This document shows positions 15,611 through 25,274 of a stretch of 64,000 nt of DNA, piece after piece. A program made the position numbers and the translations under genes. The notes under the pieces were generated by a model, which did not search any database, was not told where the DNA came from, and was given only the letters and a program-made list of their open reading frames with translations. Positions within the stretch are counted from its first letter, which is position 1. Each line of letters begins with the position of its first letter. The stretch lies in contig NZ_BMES01000001.1 of the NCBI RefSeq assembly GCF_014636935.1, positions 2,175,782-2,239,781 on the forward strand, given 5' to 3'. Source of the stretch: Alsobacter metallidurans (lineage in GTDB: Bacteria > Pseudomonadota > Alphaproteobacteria > Rhizobiales > Beijerinckiaceae).

Positions 15611-16996
15611 GTGCGTTCCTCCATCATCGGCATCTTGGCGCTGGCTCTCGCGTCCTTTGCGAGCCTCTCGGCGGCCCTTGCGGCCGAAACCCGCGTCGCC
15701 GCGCTCGGCTCAGTCAGCTCGGCCCAGGTCATCCAGGGCAAGTCGAAGACCGTGCAGATGGCGCGGTCGTTTGTCGACCTCGTGGTTGGCGATCCCGAGA
15801 TCGCGGACGTCATGCCGCTCACGGACCGAAGCCTCTACATCCTTGGCAAGAAGGCCGGCACGACCAACGTGTCGATCTTCGACGGCCTGAAGCAACTTGT
15901 CGGTGTGGTCGAGGTGGAGGTCACCTACAACACGCCGCGCCTGGCGGCAGACATCGATCGCCTCGGCTCTCGAGGCGCCCGTATCTCGACGGCCAATGGC
16001 AAGACGGTGCTGAGCGGCGAGGTCGAGGACGGCGTCGCGGCCGCCAAGGCCGTGAACCTCGCCCGCCAGTACGGCCCCGAGGTCATGAACGCCATGCAGG
16101 TGCGCGGTTCGCAGCAGGTCATGCTCGAAGTCCGCTTCATCGAAGCCTCGCGCTCCGCCGGCAAGGATCTCGGCGTCAACTGGCGCGCAGTTGGAAACAA
16201 CTATGGCGACCCCCTGAAGGGCGCCCTGAACTTCGCCGCCGCATCCGGCACGGGCGGACTCGCCTCCGGGGGCACGCCGTTCGGTGCGGTGGTCGGGCGC
16301 GTGTTGTCGAGCGGCGTCCAGGCCGATGTGCTCGTGCAGGCGCTCGAGGAGAAGGGCCTCGCACGGCGTCTCGCCGAACCCAACCTCATCACCATGTCGG
16401 GCGAGAAGGCGAGCTTCCTGGCCGGCGGCGAGTTCCCGATCCCGATTCAGGCCGACCAGGGCCGGATCACCGTCGACTATAAGAAGTTCGGCGTCGGCCT
16501 CACCTTCACTCCAACCGTGCTCGGCAACGGCGTCATCAATCTTCGCATCGAGCCGGAGGTCAGTCAGCTCGACGTGAACAACGCGATCCGCACCGCCGGA
16601 ATCGCGATCCCGGCGCTGATCGTGCGTCGCGCCTCCACGGTGATCGAACTACGCGACGGCCAAAGCTTCGCGATCGCGGGACTGCTGCAAAGCGTCAACC
16701 AGGAGACGCAGCAGCAGCTCCCGTGGCTTGCGGATGTCCCGGTGATCGGCTCCCTGTTCCGCTCCGCGTCATTCGAGAAGAAAGAGACGGATCTCGCCAT
16801 CATCGTCACCCCGCATCTCGTCCGCCCGGCGCGGCCCGGCGAGAAGCTGAGGACGCCTCTCGACCAGTCGCCGATGGCGAACGACATCGACCGCGTCCTG
16901 TTCGGGCGAACAAGCGGACCGGCGCCCGAGCGTCCGGCGCGCGCAGGCGGCTACATTCTTGAATCGAAGAGGGTCCGCGATGCGGCGGTGCAGTAA
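15611..16996 (+). CDS. cpaC: CpaC/RcpA, outer-membrane secretin of the Tad pilus
   Basis: A 461-residue secretin. A signal peptide (about residues 1-24) is followed by an N-terminal pilus/secretin domain with a BON-like segment (about 30-160). The secretin homology domain (about 170-410) contains VQALEEKGLARRLAEPNL, SGEKASFLAGGEFPIP and the terminal PWLADVPVIGSLFRS. It forms the outer-membrane channel through which Flp pili leave. The start is GTG at 15611, as no ATG gives a signal peptide. It heads a run of pilus genes, but cpaB, which normally precedes it, is not here. Confidence 0.93.
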   Translation: MRSSIIGILALALASFASLSAALAAETRVAALGSVSSAQVIQGKSKTVQMARSFVDLVVGDPEIADVMPLTDRSLYILGKKAGTTNVSIFDGLKQLVGVVEVEVTYNTPRLAADIDRLGSRGARISTANGKTVLSGEVEDGVAAAKAVNLARQYGPEVMNAMQVRGSQQVMLEVRFIEASRSAGKDLGVNWRAVGNNYGDPLKGALNFAAASGTGGLASGGTPFGAVVGRVLSSGVQADVLVQALEEKGLARRLAEPNLITMSGEKASFLAGGEFPIPIQADQGRITVDYKKFGVGLTFTPTVLGNGVINLRIEPEVSQLDVNNAIRTAGIAIPALIVRRASTVIELRDGQSFAIAGLLQSVNQETQQQLPWLADVPVIGSLFRSASFEKKETDLAIIVTPHLVRPARPGEKLRTPLDQSPMANDIDRVLFGRTSGPAPERPARAGGYILESKRVRDAAVQ

Positions 16997-17282
16997 GACA
17001 ATCGCGCTCGGCCTGATGCTGACGCTGACCGCTTGCCAGGACAGCCTGGCGCGACGCGAGACCATCGATATCGCGGCCGGCGACGCCATCGCACAGAACA
17101 AGGCGATCCACATCATCGATCCCTGGCCCGCGTCGTCGGCCAACACGGCCATCCCCACCAATGCACGGCGCGTCGCCGATGCGATCGAGCGCTACGAGAG
17201 CCGCGCGCCCGCCGGCGTCGCCGCAAGCGGCGCTCCTGTGTTCGCCCCCATCACGCTCGCGCCGCCCGCCGCAGCGCCCTGA
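16980..17282 (+). CDS. Small lipoprotein of the cpa/tad operon (CpaD position)
   Basis: A 100-residue protein with a lipoprotein signal peptide (MRRCSKTIALGLMLTLTAC, lipobox Cys19) and a mature part of about 80 residues containing NKAIHIIDPWP and ARRVADAIERYESR. It sits between the secretin and cpaE, where CpaD is found in Caulobacter. It is much shorter and I cannot show homology to CpaD. The ATG at 16980 has AGAGGG upstream, and the gene overlaps the end of cpaC by 17 bases. It probably helps the secretin reach or stay in the outer membrane. Confidence 0.75.
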   Translation: MRRCSKTIALGLMLTLTACQDSLARRETIDIAAGDAIAQNKAIHIIDPWPASSANTAIPTNARRVADAIERYESRAPAGVAASGAPVFAPITLAPPAAAP

Positions 17283-17297
17283 TCCTCCCGCTTGATC

Positions 17298-18449
17298 ATG
17301 ACCCAAGACACCCAACAGCCTTCGACCATTCTCCTGATCGGCCCCGATTCCGCTTTGCTGGAGGGGGTCGCCGCCGTGCTCGCGCCGGTGCAGTCGGTGC
17401 GCCCCGTCATTGCGGCTCTTCCGGTCGAGCAGGTCGCGCGCGATCCGCGCGCCGCACAGGCCGCCGTGGTGGTGGTGGATCTCGATCCCCGGCGCCAGGA
17501 GAGCCTCGCGGGCCTGCGCACGCTGATGGGAACAGTCGCGCCCGGCGCGCCCGTGATCGTGCTCACTGAAGCCTTCGACGATGGCCTCGCGCGCTGGTTC
17601 CTGCAGATTCGGGTTGCGGACTTCCTGCGCAAGCCCGTGCAGCCAAAGGACGTGCTGCGGTCCTGCGTGCAGGCACTTCGCGCCGGACAGGCGATGCCGG
17701 AGCAAACCGGCCGCACGCACGCGCTGCTTCCAGCGCTGGGCGGCGTCGGCAACACCACCTTGGCGATCGAAACCGCCATGATCCTGCTGCGCGACGGCAA
17801 GGAGCCGTCGACCTGCCTGGTCGACCTCGATTTTCAGAGCAGCTCCTGCGCCGAGTATCTGGATATCGAGCCGCGCCTCAACGTCGAGGAGGTGGGCCGC
17901 TACCCCGAGCGGCTCGACCAGCAACTTATGGAGGTCATGCTCAACCTGCACGGGTCGGGCCTGTCGGTGCTGGCGGCTCCCGGTCGGCCGGCGCAGCCCA
18001 ACGATGTCAGCCCGGACTTCGTGCTGCGGGTGCTCGACCTGGTGTCGGCGCGCTTCCGCAACGTCGTGATCGACCTGCCACGGCGTTGGGATCCCTGGAC
18101 GGACGCGGTGCTGGGCGGCTCCAACACGGTGTTCCTGGTGACCGACATGACCGTGCCGGGACTTCGGCAGGGCCGCAACCTCGCCAGGGCGGTGTCCGAG
18201 CGTCTGCCGGAGGTCGAGCCCCGGGTGGTGGTCAACCGCTTCCAGCAGACCTCGCTTTTTGGCACGGGCTTGCGCAAGACCGATGCCGAGAGCGCGCTCG
18301 GGGCGTTCTTCGCCGGCACGGTGGCCAACAACTATCCGCTCGTGCGTGAAGCCATCGATCGCGGCCTGCCGCTTGAGTCCGTGAAGGCGGGCAGCAACGT
18401 CTCGGCGGATCTCCGCAAGATCGTGCTCTCGCCTGTCGCCCGCGCCTGA
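17298..18449 (+). CDS. cpaE: CpaE/TadZ, pilus localisation ATPase-like protein
   Basis: A 383-residue protein. An atypical receiver-like domain (about 10-130) is followed by a ParA/MinD-type domain (about 140-375). CpaE/TadZ places the pilus machine at its cellular site. The deviant Walker motif reads LGGVGNTTL, with Asn152 where active ParA proteins have the lysine, so ATP hydrolysis is doubtful; TadZ proteins are known for irregular P-loops. The ATG at 17298 was preferred to a TTG two codons upstream, and neither has a good ribosome binding site. It lies 15 bases after the lipoprotein gene. Confidence 0.9.
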   Translation: MTQDTQQPSTILLIGPDSALLEGVAAVLAPVQSVRPVIAALPVEQVARDPRAAQAAVVVVDLDPRRQESLAGLRTLMGTVAPGAPVIVLTEAFDDGLARWFLQIRVADFLRKPVQPKDVLRSCVQALRAGQAMPEQTGRTHALLPALGGVGNTTLAIETAMILLRDGKEPSTCLVDLDFQSSSCAEYLDIEPRLNVEEVGRYPERLDQQLMEVMLNLHGSGLSVLAAPGRPAQPNDVSPDFVLRVLDLVSARFRNVVIDLPRRWDPWTDAVLGGSNTVFLVTDMTVPGLRQGRNLARAVSERLPEVEPRVVVNRFQQTSLFGTGLRKTDAESALGAFFAGTVANNYPLVREAIDRGLPLESVKAGSNVSADLRKIVLSPVARA

Positions 18450-18546
18450 GAACGTGGCGAAAGCTGCAATTTTACCGTGCGGCCTTCGGCGTTTTTCACA
18501 CCTGCCCGCCAGCATTGCCTCGCTTCAAGATCGGCGACCCCAACCC

Positions 18547-20064
<1,518 letters not shown>

Positions 20065-20067
20065 CGC

Positions 20068-21033
20068 ATGGACGCCCTCGACATCGATCCCGTCTATGCG
20101 GTGCTCGGCCTCGTCGCCCTGGCGGTCGTGCTCGTCGTGGAAGCGTTGTACCTGCTCGTCTACGACAAGAAGGACTACCGCACCCGCGTGAACCGGCGCC
20201 TGTCGCTCGGCGGCAAGGGCGACGCGCCCGAACGCGTGCTCGTGCAGCTCCGCCGCGAGCGCGGCCTGAACGCCGACGGGCACGCCTCGTGGTCCGGCTG
20301 GCTCCAGCAACTCGCCCTCCAGTCGGGCGTCCGCATGGGACTGCCGCTCATCGCCGGGCTGGTCGCCCTGCCGCTGCTGGCGGGCGCCGGCGCCTACTCG
20401 GCCACGCTCGAACCGACGCTGGCGCTGGTGGCGGCCGCGTTCGCCGGGACCATTTTGCCGCTCGGCGCCCTGCTGTTCCTGCGCAAGCGACGGCAGGCCA
20501 AGTTCGCCGAGCAATTGCCGCAGGCCATCGACGTCGTGGTGCGAAGCCTGCGCGCCGGCTACCCGGTGCCGATCGCCATCGCGATGGTGGCCCGCGAAAT
20601 GCCCGACCCGCTCGGCTCCGAGTTCGGCATGATCGCGGACGAGATTACGTACGGCGCCGATCTCGAGGGAGCGATGCGCAGCATGCTGGCCCGGGTCGGG
20701 CAGGAGGATCTCGCGCTGTTCGTCACGTCTATCGCGATCCAGTCGACGACAGGCGGCAATCTCGGCCAGATTCTCGAGAACCTCGCCAAGGTCATCCGCG
20801 AGCGCTTCAAGATGCGCCGCAAGGTCAAGGGCCTCTCGGCCGAAGGCAAGGTCGCGGCCGCGATCCTGAACGCCATGCCGGTTTTCGTGTTCATGGCCAT
20901 CAACGTCATCAGCCCGGAATTCTACGGCGACGTCTGGGGCCAACCCTCGGCGCCCTATGTGCTCGGCGGTTCGCTCGGCTGGATGATGGTGGGCAACCTC
21001 ATCATGTGGCGCATGATCAACTTCAAATTCTGA
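20068..21033 (+). CDS. tadB: TadB/CpaG, inner-membrane platform protein of the Tad pilus
   Basis: A 321-residue type II secretion F-domain protein. There is one N-terminal membrane helix (about 10-28), a helical pair at about 90-135, the cytoplasmic T2SSF domain (about 150-275, including AEQLPQAIDVVVRSLRAGYP and GGNLGQILENL) and two C-terminal helices. It forms the membrane platform on which CpaF acts, together with TadC. It starts 3 bases after the cpaF stop and ends 8 bases before tadC. Confidence 0.93.
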   Translation: MDALDIDPVYAVLGLVALAVVLVVEALYLLVYDKKDYRTRVNRRLSLGGKGDAPERVLVQLRRERGLNADGHASWSGWLQQLALQSGVRMGLPLIAGLVALPLLAGAGAYSATLEPTLALVAAAFAGTILPLGALLFLRKRRQAKFAEQLPQAIDVVVRSLRAGYPVPIAIAMVAREMPDPLGSEFGMIADEITYGADLEGAMRSMLARVGQEDLALFVTSIAIQSTTGGNLGQILENLAKVIRERFKMRRKVKGLSAEGKVAAAILNAMPVFVFMAINVISPEFYGDVWGQPSAPYVLGGSLGWMMVGNLIMWRMINFKF

Positions 21034-21041
21034 GAGCCGCC

Positions 21042-21980
21042 ATGGACGCGCCCGAAACCGACCTCCTGTCCGGCCTCGATCCCGATCTTCTGTTCGGGGG
21101 CGCGCTCACGCTCGTCGCGCTCGCGGTGGTCGCGGGCGTGGTGTGGACGTTGATGCGCGTGCGCCGGCAGGTCCGCCGCCGCGCTGCGCCCAGCCTCGCG
21201 CCCGCCGCCATCCAGGAAGGCGGGGCCGCGCTGGAGCGCCTGTCCGCCTATATCGCGCCCATCCTCGCGGGCGCGGACGCGCGCGAGCAGCGGCAGCTGC
21301 GCCAGCGCCTCGTGCAGGCGGGGTTCCTCTCGCCCTCGGCCGTGCCGCTCTTCTTTGGCGCCCGCCTCGCCGGCGCGGCGTTGGGCGGAGCCGGCACGGC
21401 GCTCGCGCTCTGGCTCGCTGAGAGCGACGCCAATCTGCTTGTCTGGACCGCCGCCATGGCGGGCATGGGATACTTTGGCCCGAACATCTATGTCGGCCGG
21501 CGGATCAAGGCCCGAGTCGAATCCTACCGGATGGGATTTCCCGATTTCATGGACCTCATGGTCGTCTGCGCCGAGGCCGGCCTGCCAATGGAATCCGCCA
21601 TCGACCGAATCTCCCGCGAGCTCGTGCAATCCTATCCCTGGCTGGCCGAGAACCTCGCCATGGTGTCGCTGGAGATTCGCGCCGGAACCCCGATGGGGGA
21701 GGCGTTGAACCGTCTCGGCCAGCGTCTTGGGCTCGAAGAAGCCGTCACCTTCGCGGCGCTACTCCAGCAATCCACCGAGCTGGGCGCCAGCCTCTCTCAG
21801 TCTTTGCGCGTCTATTCCGATGAGATGCGCAACAAGCGTATGTCGCGCGCAGAAGAAAAGGCCTATGCGCTTCCGGCAAAGCTTGTGGTTCCCTTAACGG
21901 TTTTCGTCTTCCCTGTCCTGATCATCACGCTGCTCTATCCGGCCGGCGTCCGGGTCATGTCCTCTTTTGCGAATTCCTGA
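21042..21980 (+). CDS. tadC: TadC/CpaH, inner-membrane platform protein of the Tad pilus
   Basis: A 312-residue paralogue of TadB with an N-terminal helix (about 18-38), a helical pair around 100-145 and the T2SSF domain (about 165-290, with FPDFMDLMVVCAEAGLPMESA and GASLSQSLRVYSDEMR). A C-terminal hydrophobic helix, VPLTVFVFPVLIITLLYPAG, follows. The ATG at 21042 has GAGAG just upstream; the much longer open frame that runs back into cpaF and tadB is a shadow. It pairs with TadB to form the pilus platform. Confidence 0.93.
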   Translation: MDAPETDLLSGLDPDLLFGGALTLVALAVVAGVVWTLMRVRRQVRRRAAPSLAPAAIQEGGAALERLSAYIAPILAGADAREQRQLRQRLVQAGFLSPSAVPLFFGARLAGAALGGAGTALALWLAESDANLLVWTAAMAGMGYFGPNIYVGRRIKARVESYRMGFPDFMDLMVVCAEAGLPMESAIDRISRELVQSYPWLAENLAMVSLEIRAGTPMGEALNRLGQRLGLEEAVTFAALLQQSTELGASLSQSLRVYSDEMRNKRMSRAEEKAYALPAKLVVPLTVFVFPVLIITLLYPAGVRVMSSFANS

Positions 21981-21982
21981 CA

Positions 21983-22528
21983 ATGCGCATCGTCTCGATC
22001 TTGTCCCTTGCTCTGGCCGGCTTCGCGTCGTTGGGTCTTGCGGGCTGCAATCCCGTGCTGGCGCCGGGCGGTGAGGCGACCCTCGAGGTGAGCGCCGCAA
22101 CGCCGGCGCCGGCCGCGACCACGGTCGTGCAGGTTGCGGCGACGCCGGCGCCAGAAGGGCAAGCCGACCTGGAACTCGGCCAAAAGCACTTCGCCGCAGG
22201 CCGCTACGGCCTGGCCGAGATGCATTTTCGCAAATCCGTCGAGAGCCCCGGCGCGACCGCCGAGGCATGGCTCGGCTTGGCGGCTTCTTACGACCAGTTG
22301 CGCCGCTACGATCTCGCCGATCGCGCCTACGCCAAGGCCGAGCAGCTTGGCGGACGTACGCCCGCTTTTCTGAACAATCGCGGCTATTCCTATCTGCAGC
22401 GCCGCAACTTCAAGCTCGCTAGCCAAAACCTCTCCGCCGGCCTGGCGAGGGATCCCGAGAACCCCGAGATCGCCGCGAACCTGCAGGAGCTGGACAGGCA
22501 GGTGCGCGTCGCGCGTCCCGGCCGCTGA
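21983..22528 (+). CDS. tadD: TadD-like TPR lipoprotein
   Basis: A 181-residue lipoprotein. The signal peptide ends LGLAGC (lipobox Cys22). After an Ala/Thr/Pro-rich spacer come about three tetratricopeptide repeats at 62-165, including YGLAEMHFRKSVE, AWLGLAASYDQLRRYDLADRAY and FLNNRGYSYLQRRN. TadD-type proteins help multimerise or place the secretin, like PilF/PilW. It follows tadC by 2 bases and closes the cluster here. No clear Shine-Dalgarno is visible, so coupling to tadC is likely. Confidence 0.85.
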   Translation: MRIVSILSLALAGFASLGLAGCNPVLAPGGEATLEVSAATPAPAATTVVQVAATPAPEGQADLELGQKHFAAGRYGLAEMHFRKSVESPGATAEAWLGLAASYDQLRRYDLADRAYAKAEQLGGRTPAFLNNRGYSYLQRRNFKLASQNLSAGLARDPENPEIAANLQELDRQVRVARPGR

Positions 22529-22570
22529 CGCTGGCGCTCCAGCCGCTCTCGAACCTCCCGGAAGGCGCAT

Positions 22571-22595
22571 GGAACGGCGGCGCGGCGGCGCCGTT
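22571..22595 (+). promoter_or_regulatory. EcfG-type general stress promoter (DUF2934 gene)
   Basis: GGAAC (22571-22575), 16 bases, CGTT (22592-22595), an exact EcfG consensus match. Transcription would begin near 22602, about 20 bases before the ATG, leaving just enough room for the GGAGAG ribosome binding site. Confidence 0.75.
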
Positions 22596-22622
22596 TTCGC
22601 ACAGGAATGCCGGAGAGCGAGC

Positions 22623-22901
22623 ATGGACGAGGAGTTGAAGCAGCGCATTCGCGTGCGGGCGCACGAAATCTGGATGAACGAGGGCCGCCCTCACGGGCGT
22701 GACCAAGACCATTGGGACCAAGCCTTCCGCGAACTTTCCGCGTCGGGCGGCGCCGCCGCCGAAGCGGTTGAGACTCAGGCCTCCGCAGGCGCGGCGGCGA
22801 AATCCGGCCGCGGCGGGCGCAGCAAGAAAGCGCCTCCCGGCTCAACAGCGTCAGATGCCGCGAGCACGGCCGGCGAGAGCGCGTCGGGCCGCCGTCGCTG
22901 A
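22623..22901 (+). CDS. DUF2934 family protein
   Basis: A 92-residue protein. Residues 1-38 form a DUF2934 domain (ELKQRIRVRAHEIWMNEGRP, then DHWDQAFREL), a short helical unit common in Hyphomicrobiales. The rest is an Ala/Ser/Gly/Lys-rich low-complexity tail, probably disordered and positively charged. No membrane or signal segment is present. The ATG at 22623 follows GGAGAG; the 18 codons open upstream overlap the promoter and are excluded. Function is unknown, but a stress role is suggested by the EcfG-type promoter in front. Confidence 0.8.
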   Translation: MDEELKQRIRVRAHEIWMNEGRPHGRDQDHWDQAFRELSASGGAAAEAVETQASAGAAAKSGRGGRSKKAPPGSTASDAASTAGESASGRRR

Positions 22902-22921
22902 CGCGGGCGCGCCGCCGGGAC

Positions 22922-22940
22922 ACGGCCGCTATGCGGCCGT
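22922..22940 (+). terminator. Hairpin after the DUF2934 gene
   Basis: A perfect 8-bp stem (ACGGCCGC / GCGGCCGT) with a 3-base TAT loop, 20 bases after the stop. There is no T-run, so it may act as a Rho-assisted or stabilising hairpin. Confidence 0.4.
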
Positions 22941-23004
22941 CATGGTTGCGGCAGGGCTGTCCGGCGTGTCTGATGAACGCCCATAGAAGCCCCAGGAGCC
23001 CGCC

Positions 23005-24051
23005 TTGCCTCACCAGCCCGCTGCCGACCGCTATGAAAGCGGCATGATCTACAACCGGGTCGGCCGGAGCGGCTTGATGCTGCCGGCGATCTCGCTCGGC
23101 CTCTGGCACAATTTCGGCCTGGACCGGCCGCAGGACACCGCACGCGCGATTGCTCGCAAGGCGTTTGATCTCGGGATCACGCATTTCGACCTGGCCAACA
23201 ATTACGGCCCGCCGCCGGGTTCGGCCGAAAGCGCCTTCGGCGAGATCCTGCGCACTGATTTCGCCGGCCTTCGGGACGAACTCGTGATTTCCACGAAGGC
23301 CGGCTATCGCATGTGGCCGGGACCCTATGGCGAATGGGGCAGCCGCAAATACCTGATCTCCAGCCTTGACCAGAGCCTCAAGCGCCTCGGGCTCGACTAT
23401 GTGGACATTTTTTATTCACACCGCTTCGACCCGAACACGCCGCTCGAGGAGACCATGGGGGCGCTCGACTCGATCGTGCGCCAGGGCAAGGCGCTCTACG
23501 TCGGCATCTCGTCCTACAATGCTCAGCGGACCCGCGAGGCCGCCCGCATCCTGCGCGAGCTCGGCACGCCCTGCATCATTCACCAGCCGAGCTACTCGAT
23601 GATCAATCGCTGGATCGAGGACGACGGCCTTCTCGACGTGCTCGATCAGGAGGGCATGGGCTCCATCGTGTTTTCCCCGCTCGCACAGGGCATGCTCACC
23701 GATAAATACCTCCACGGCGTTCCTGGCGACAGCCGCGCCGCAGCCGGCAAGTCGCTCCGCTCCACGTTCCTGAACGACGAGAACATCAGCCGCGCCAGGG
23801 CTCTCGACGCCATCGCGCGGCGGCGCGGCCAGACGCTCGCGCAGATGGCGCTCGCGTGGGTGCTCAGGGGCGGGCGCGTCACCTCGGCGCTCATCGGAGC
23901 GAGCCGGCCCGAGCAGGTGGAAGACTGCGTCGTGGCGCTCAAGAACCTGGAGTTCACGCCTGCGGAACTCGCCGAGATCGACACCCATGCGGTAGAGGGC
24001 GGCGTCAATCTTTGGGCGGCGTCGGCCGAACGCGCGGGGCCCCCGCGCTAG
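23005..24051 (+). CDS. Aldo/keto reductase, YghZ (glyceraldehyde-3-phosphate reductase) type
   Basis: A 348-residue NADPH-dependent TIM-barrel reductase. The catalytic tetrad residues are visible as Asp in FDLANNYG, the tyrosine of the same segment, Lys in VISTKAGY and His in IFYSHRFD. The YMWPGPYG-like loop and HQPSYSMINRW are typical of the YghZ/GPR branch, which detoxifies aldehydes such as glyceraldehyde 3-phosphate and methylglyoxal. The TTG start at 23005 has AGGAG 6 bases upstream; an ATG 13 codons in (23044) is possible. It converges on the lacI-type gene beside a sugar operon, so a sugar substrate is also plausible. Confidence 0.9.
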   Translation: MPHQPAADRYESGMIYNRVGRSGLMLPAISLGLWHNFGLDRPQDTARAIARKAFDLGITHFDLANNYGPPPGSAESAFGEILRTDFAGLRDELVISTKAGYRMWPGPYGEWGSRKYLISSLDQSLKRLGLDYVDIFYSHRFDPNTPLEETMGALDSIVRQGKALYVGISSYNAQRTREAARILRELGTPCIIHQPSYSMINRWIEDDGLLDVLDQEGMGSIVFSPLAQGMLTDKYLHGVPGDSRAAAGKSLRSTFLNDENISRARALDAIARRRGQTLAQMALAWVLRGGRVTSALIGASRPEQVEDCVVALKNLEFTPAELAEIDTHAVEGGVNLWAASAERAGPPR

Positions 24052-24110
24052 CGCATCATTCCGCCGGGTGGATAACGATCAGCGGACAAAGATGGTGCAA
24101 AGACGGAGAC

Positions 24111-25121
24111 CTAGCGCGCACGGGTGCTGTCGCGCATCACGATCTCGGCCGGCAGGCGGATTTCCCGCGAGGCGGGCTGGCGGCCTTCGATGAGGTCCAC
24201 CAGCATGGCGGCGGCGCGCGCGCCGATCTCGGTTCGGGCCTGCCGCACCGTCGTGAGCGACGGATTGTAGGCCGCCGCGAACTCGATGTCGTCGAAGCCC
24301 GCAACTGAGACATCGCGCGGCGCAGAGAGCCCGGCGGCCGTGAGCGCCCGGATGGCGCCCATCGCCATGGCGTCGTTGCACGCGAAAATTGCGTCCGGCC
24401 GCGCGGGCAGGGCGAGCAGCGCGTGCGCGGCATCCTCGCCGGCCCGGATCGAAAAGTCTCCCGGCCGCACCAGCGAGGCGTCGAGCGGCAGGCCATGCGC
24501 CTCCAAGGCCTCGCGATAGCCCGCGAAGCGATCGTGCTCCAGCACGTTTGCGGCAGGTCCCGCCACATAGGCGATGCGCCTATGCCCTTGTTCGATCAAG
24601 CGTTCGGTCATCGCCCGCGCAGCTTCGCGGTTCGCGGTCTCGACATGGGGGAGCCCGGATCCGGGAATGCGCTCGCAAAGACTGACGGTCGGCGCACCAG
24701 CCAGTTCCCCGGTCGCGGCCGAGAGAAGCCGCCCATTCAAGAGCAGCAGGCCGTCCACACGGCCGGCGCGCACGAAATCGGCGTGGTCGCGCTCGCGTTC
24801 GGGGTCGTTGCCCGTATCGGCGATGATCAGGCTGTATCCCGCAGGCCGCAGCGTCGCGGCGATGCCCTGGAGCACCTGCGAAAAGAAGATGTTGGACACA
24901 TCCGGAACCACGGCCAGCACCGCATGAGTGCGGCTCGTGCGCAGGTTGCGGGCCGCGACGTTCAGCACATATCCGGTCTCGCGCACGGCCTGCATTACGG
25001 CGTCACGGGTCTTCGGCTTCACCTGTTCGGGATTGGCGAGGGTTCGGCTGACGGTGGCTGTCGAAACCCCGGCGCGCCGGGCGACATCGTCGATCTTCGG
25101 CCTTTGTAGACGCTCGCCCAT
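24111..25121 (-). CDS. LacI-family transcriptional repressor
   Basis: A 336-residue regulator. The N-terminal LacI helix-turn-helix and hinge (about 8-60) include IDDVARRAGVSTATVSRTLA. The periplasmic-binding-protein-like sensor domain (about 65-330) includes AVLAVVPDVSNIFFSQVLQG and the dimer-interface segment DVSVAGFDDIEFA. It is divergent from the sugar transporter operon, and a 14-bp palindrome of the LacI-family type lies between them, so it most likely represses that operon and itself until a sugar ligand binds. The ATG at 25121 is the family-like start; 30 extra codons upstream are not conserved in character. Confidence 0.93.
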   Translation of the reverse strand: MGERLQRPKIDDVARRAGVSTATVSRTLANPEQVKPKTRDAVMQAVRETGYVLNVAARNLRTSRTHAVLAVVPDVSNIFFSQVLQGIAATLRPAGYSLIIADTGNDPERERDHADFVRAGRVDGLLLLNGRLLSAATGELAGAPTVSLCERIPGSGLPHVETANREAARAMTERLIEQGHRRIAYVAGPAANVLEHDRFAGYREALEAHGLPLDASLVRPGDFSIRAGEDAAHALLALPARPDAIFACNDAMAMGAIRALTAAGLSAPRDVSVAGFDDIEFAAAYNPSLTTVRQARTEIGARAAAMLVDLIEGRQPASREIRLPAEIVMRDSTRAR

Positions 25122-25177
25122 ACTGTCGTCGGACCTTCCCGCGAGCGCCGCAGCAGCGCAAGGTAGACTGCGGACGC

Positions 25178-25183
25178 TTGACA
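25178..25183 (+). promoter_or_regulatory. Candidate -35 box of the sugar operon promoter
   Basis: A perfect TTGACA hexamer about 95 bases before the binding-protein ATG. The matching -10 is unclear: candidates around 25201-25210 match TATAAT poorly. The LacI-type operator lies immediately downstream, which fits a repressor-controlled promoter. Confidence 0.45.
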
Positions 25184-25214
25184 CGCGTCCCTCATGTGGC
25201 ACTCTATGCAAAAA

Positions 25215-25228
25215 TGTAATCGATTACA
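25215..25228. promoter_or_regulatory. LacI-family operator palindrome
   Basis: TGTAATCGATTACA is a perfect 14-bp palindrome with the central CG typical of LacI-family operators. It lies between the divergent regulator (start 25121) and transporter operon (start 25275), at about the transcript start of the latter. Confidence 0.8.
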
Positions 25229-25274
25229 AATCGAAACGCATCGCGCTCAAGACGATGCTGCGGGAGGATGAACA

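Noticed and set aside
22134-22373. Alternative plus-strand frame inside tadD
   Set aside because: The tadD frame has a lipobox and TPR pattern; the alternative is arginine-rich and patternless.
25197-25209. Possible sigma-54 promoter (TGGCAC followed by TGC) before the sugar operon
   Set aside because: The GG and GC elements are 8 bases apart instead of the required 10, so the spacing is wrong.
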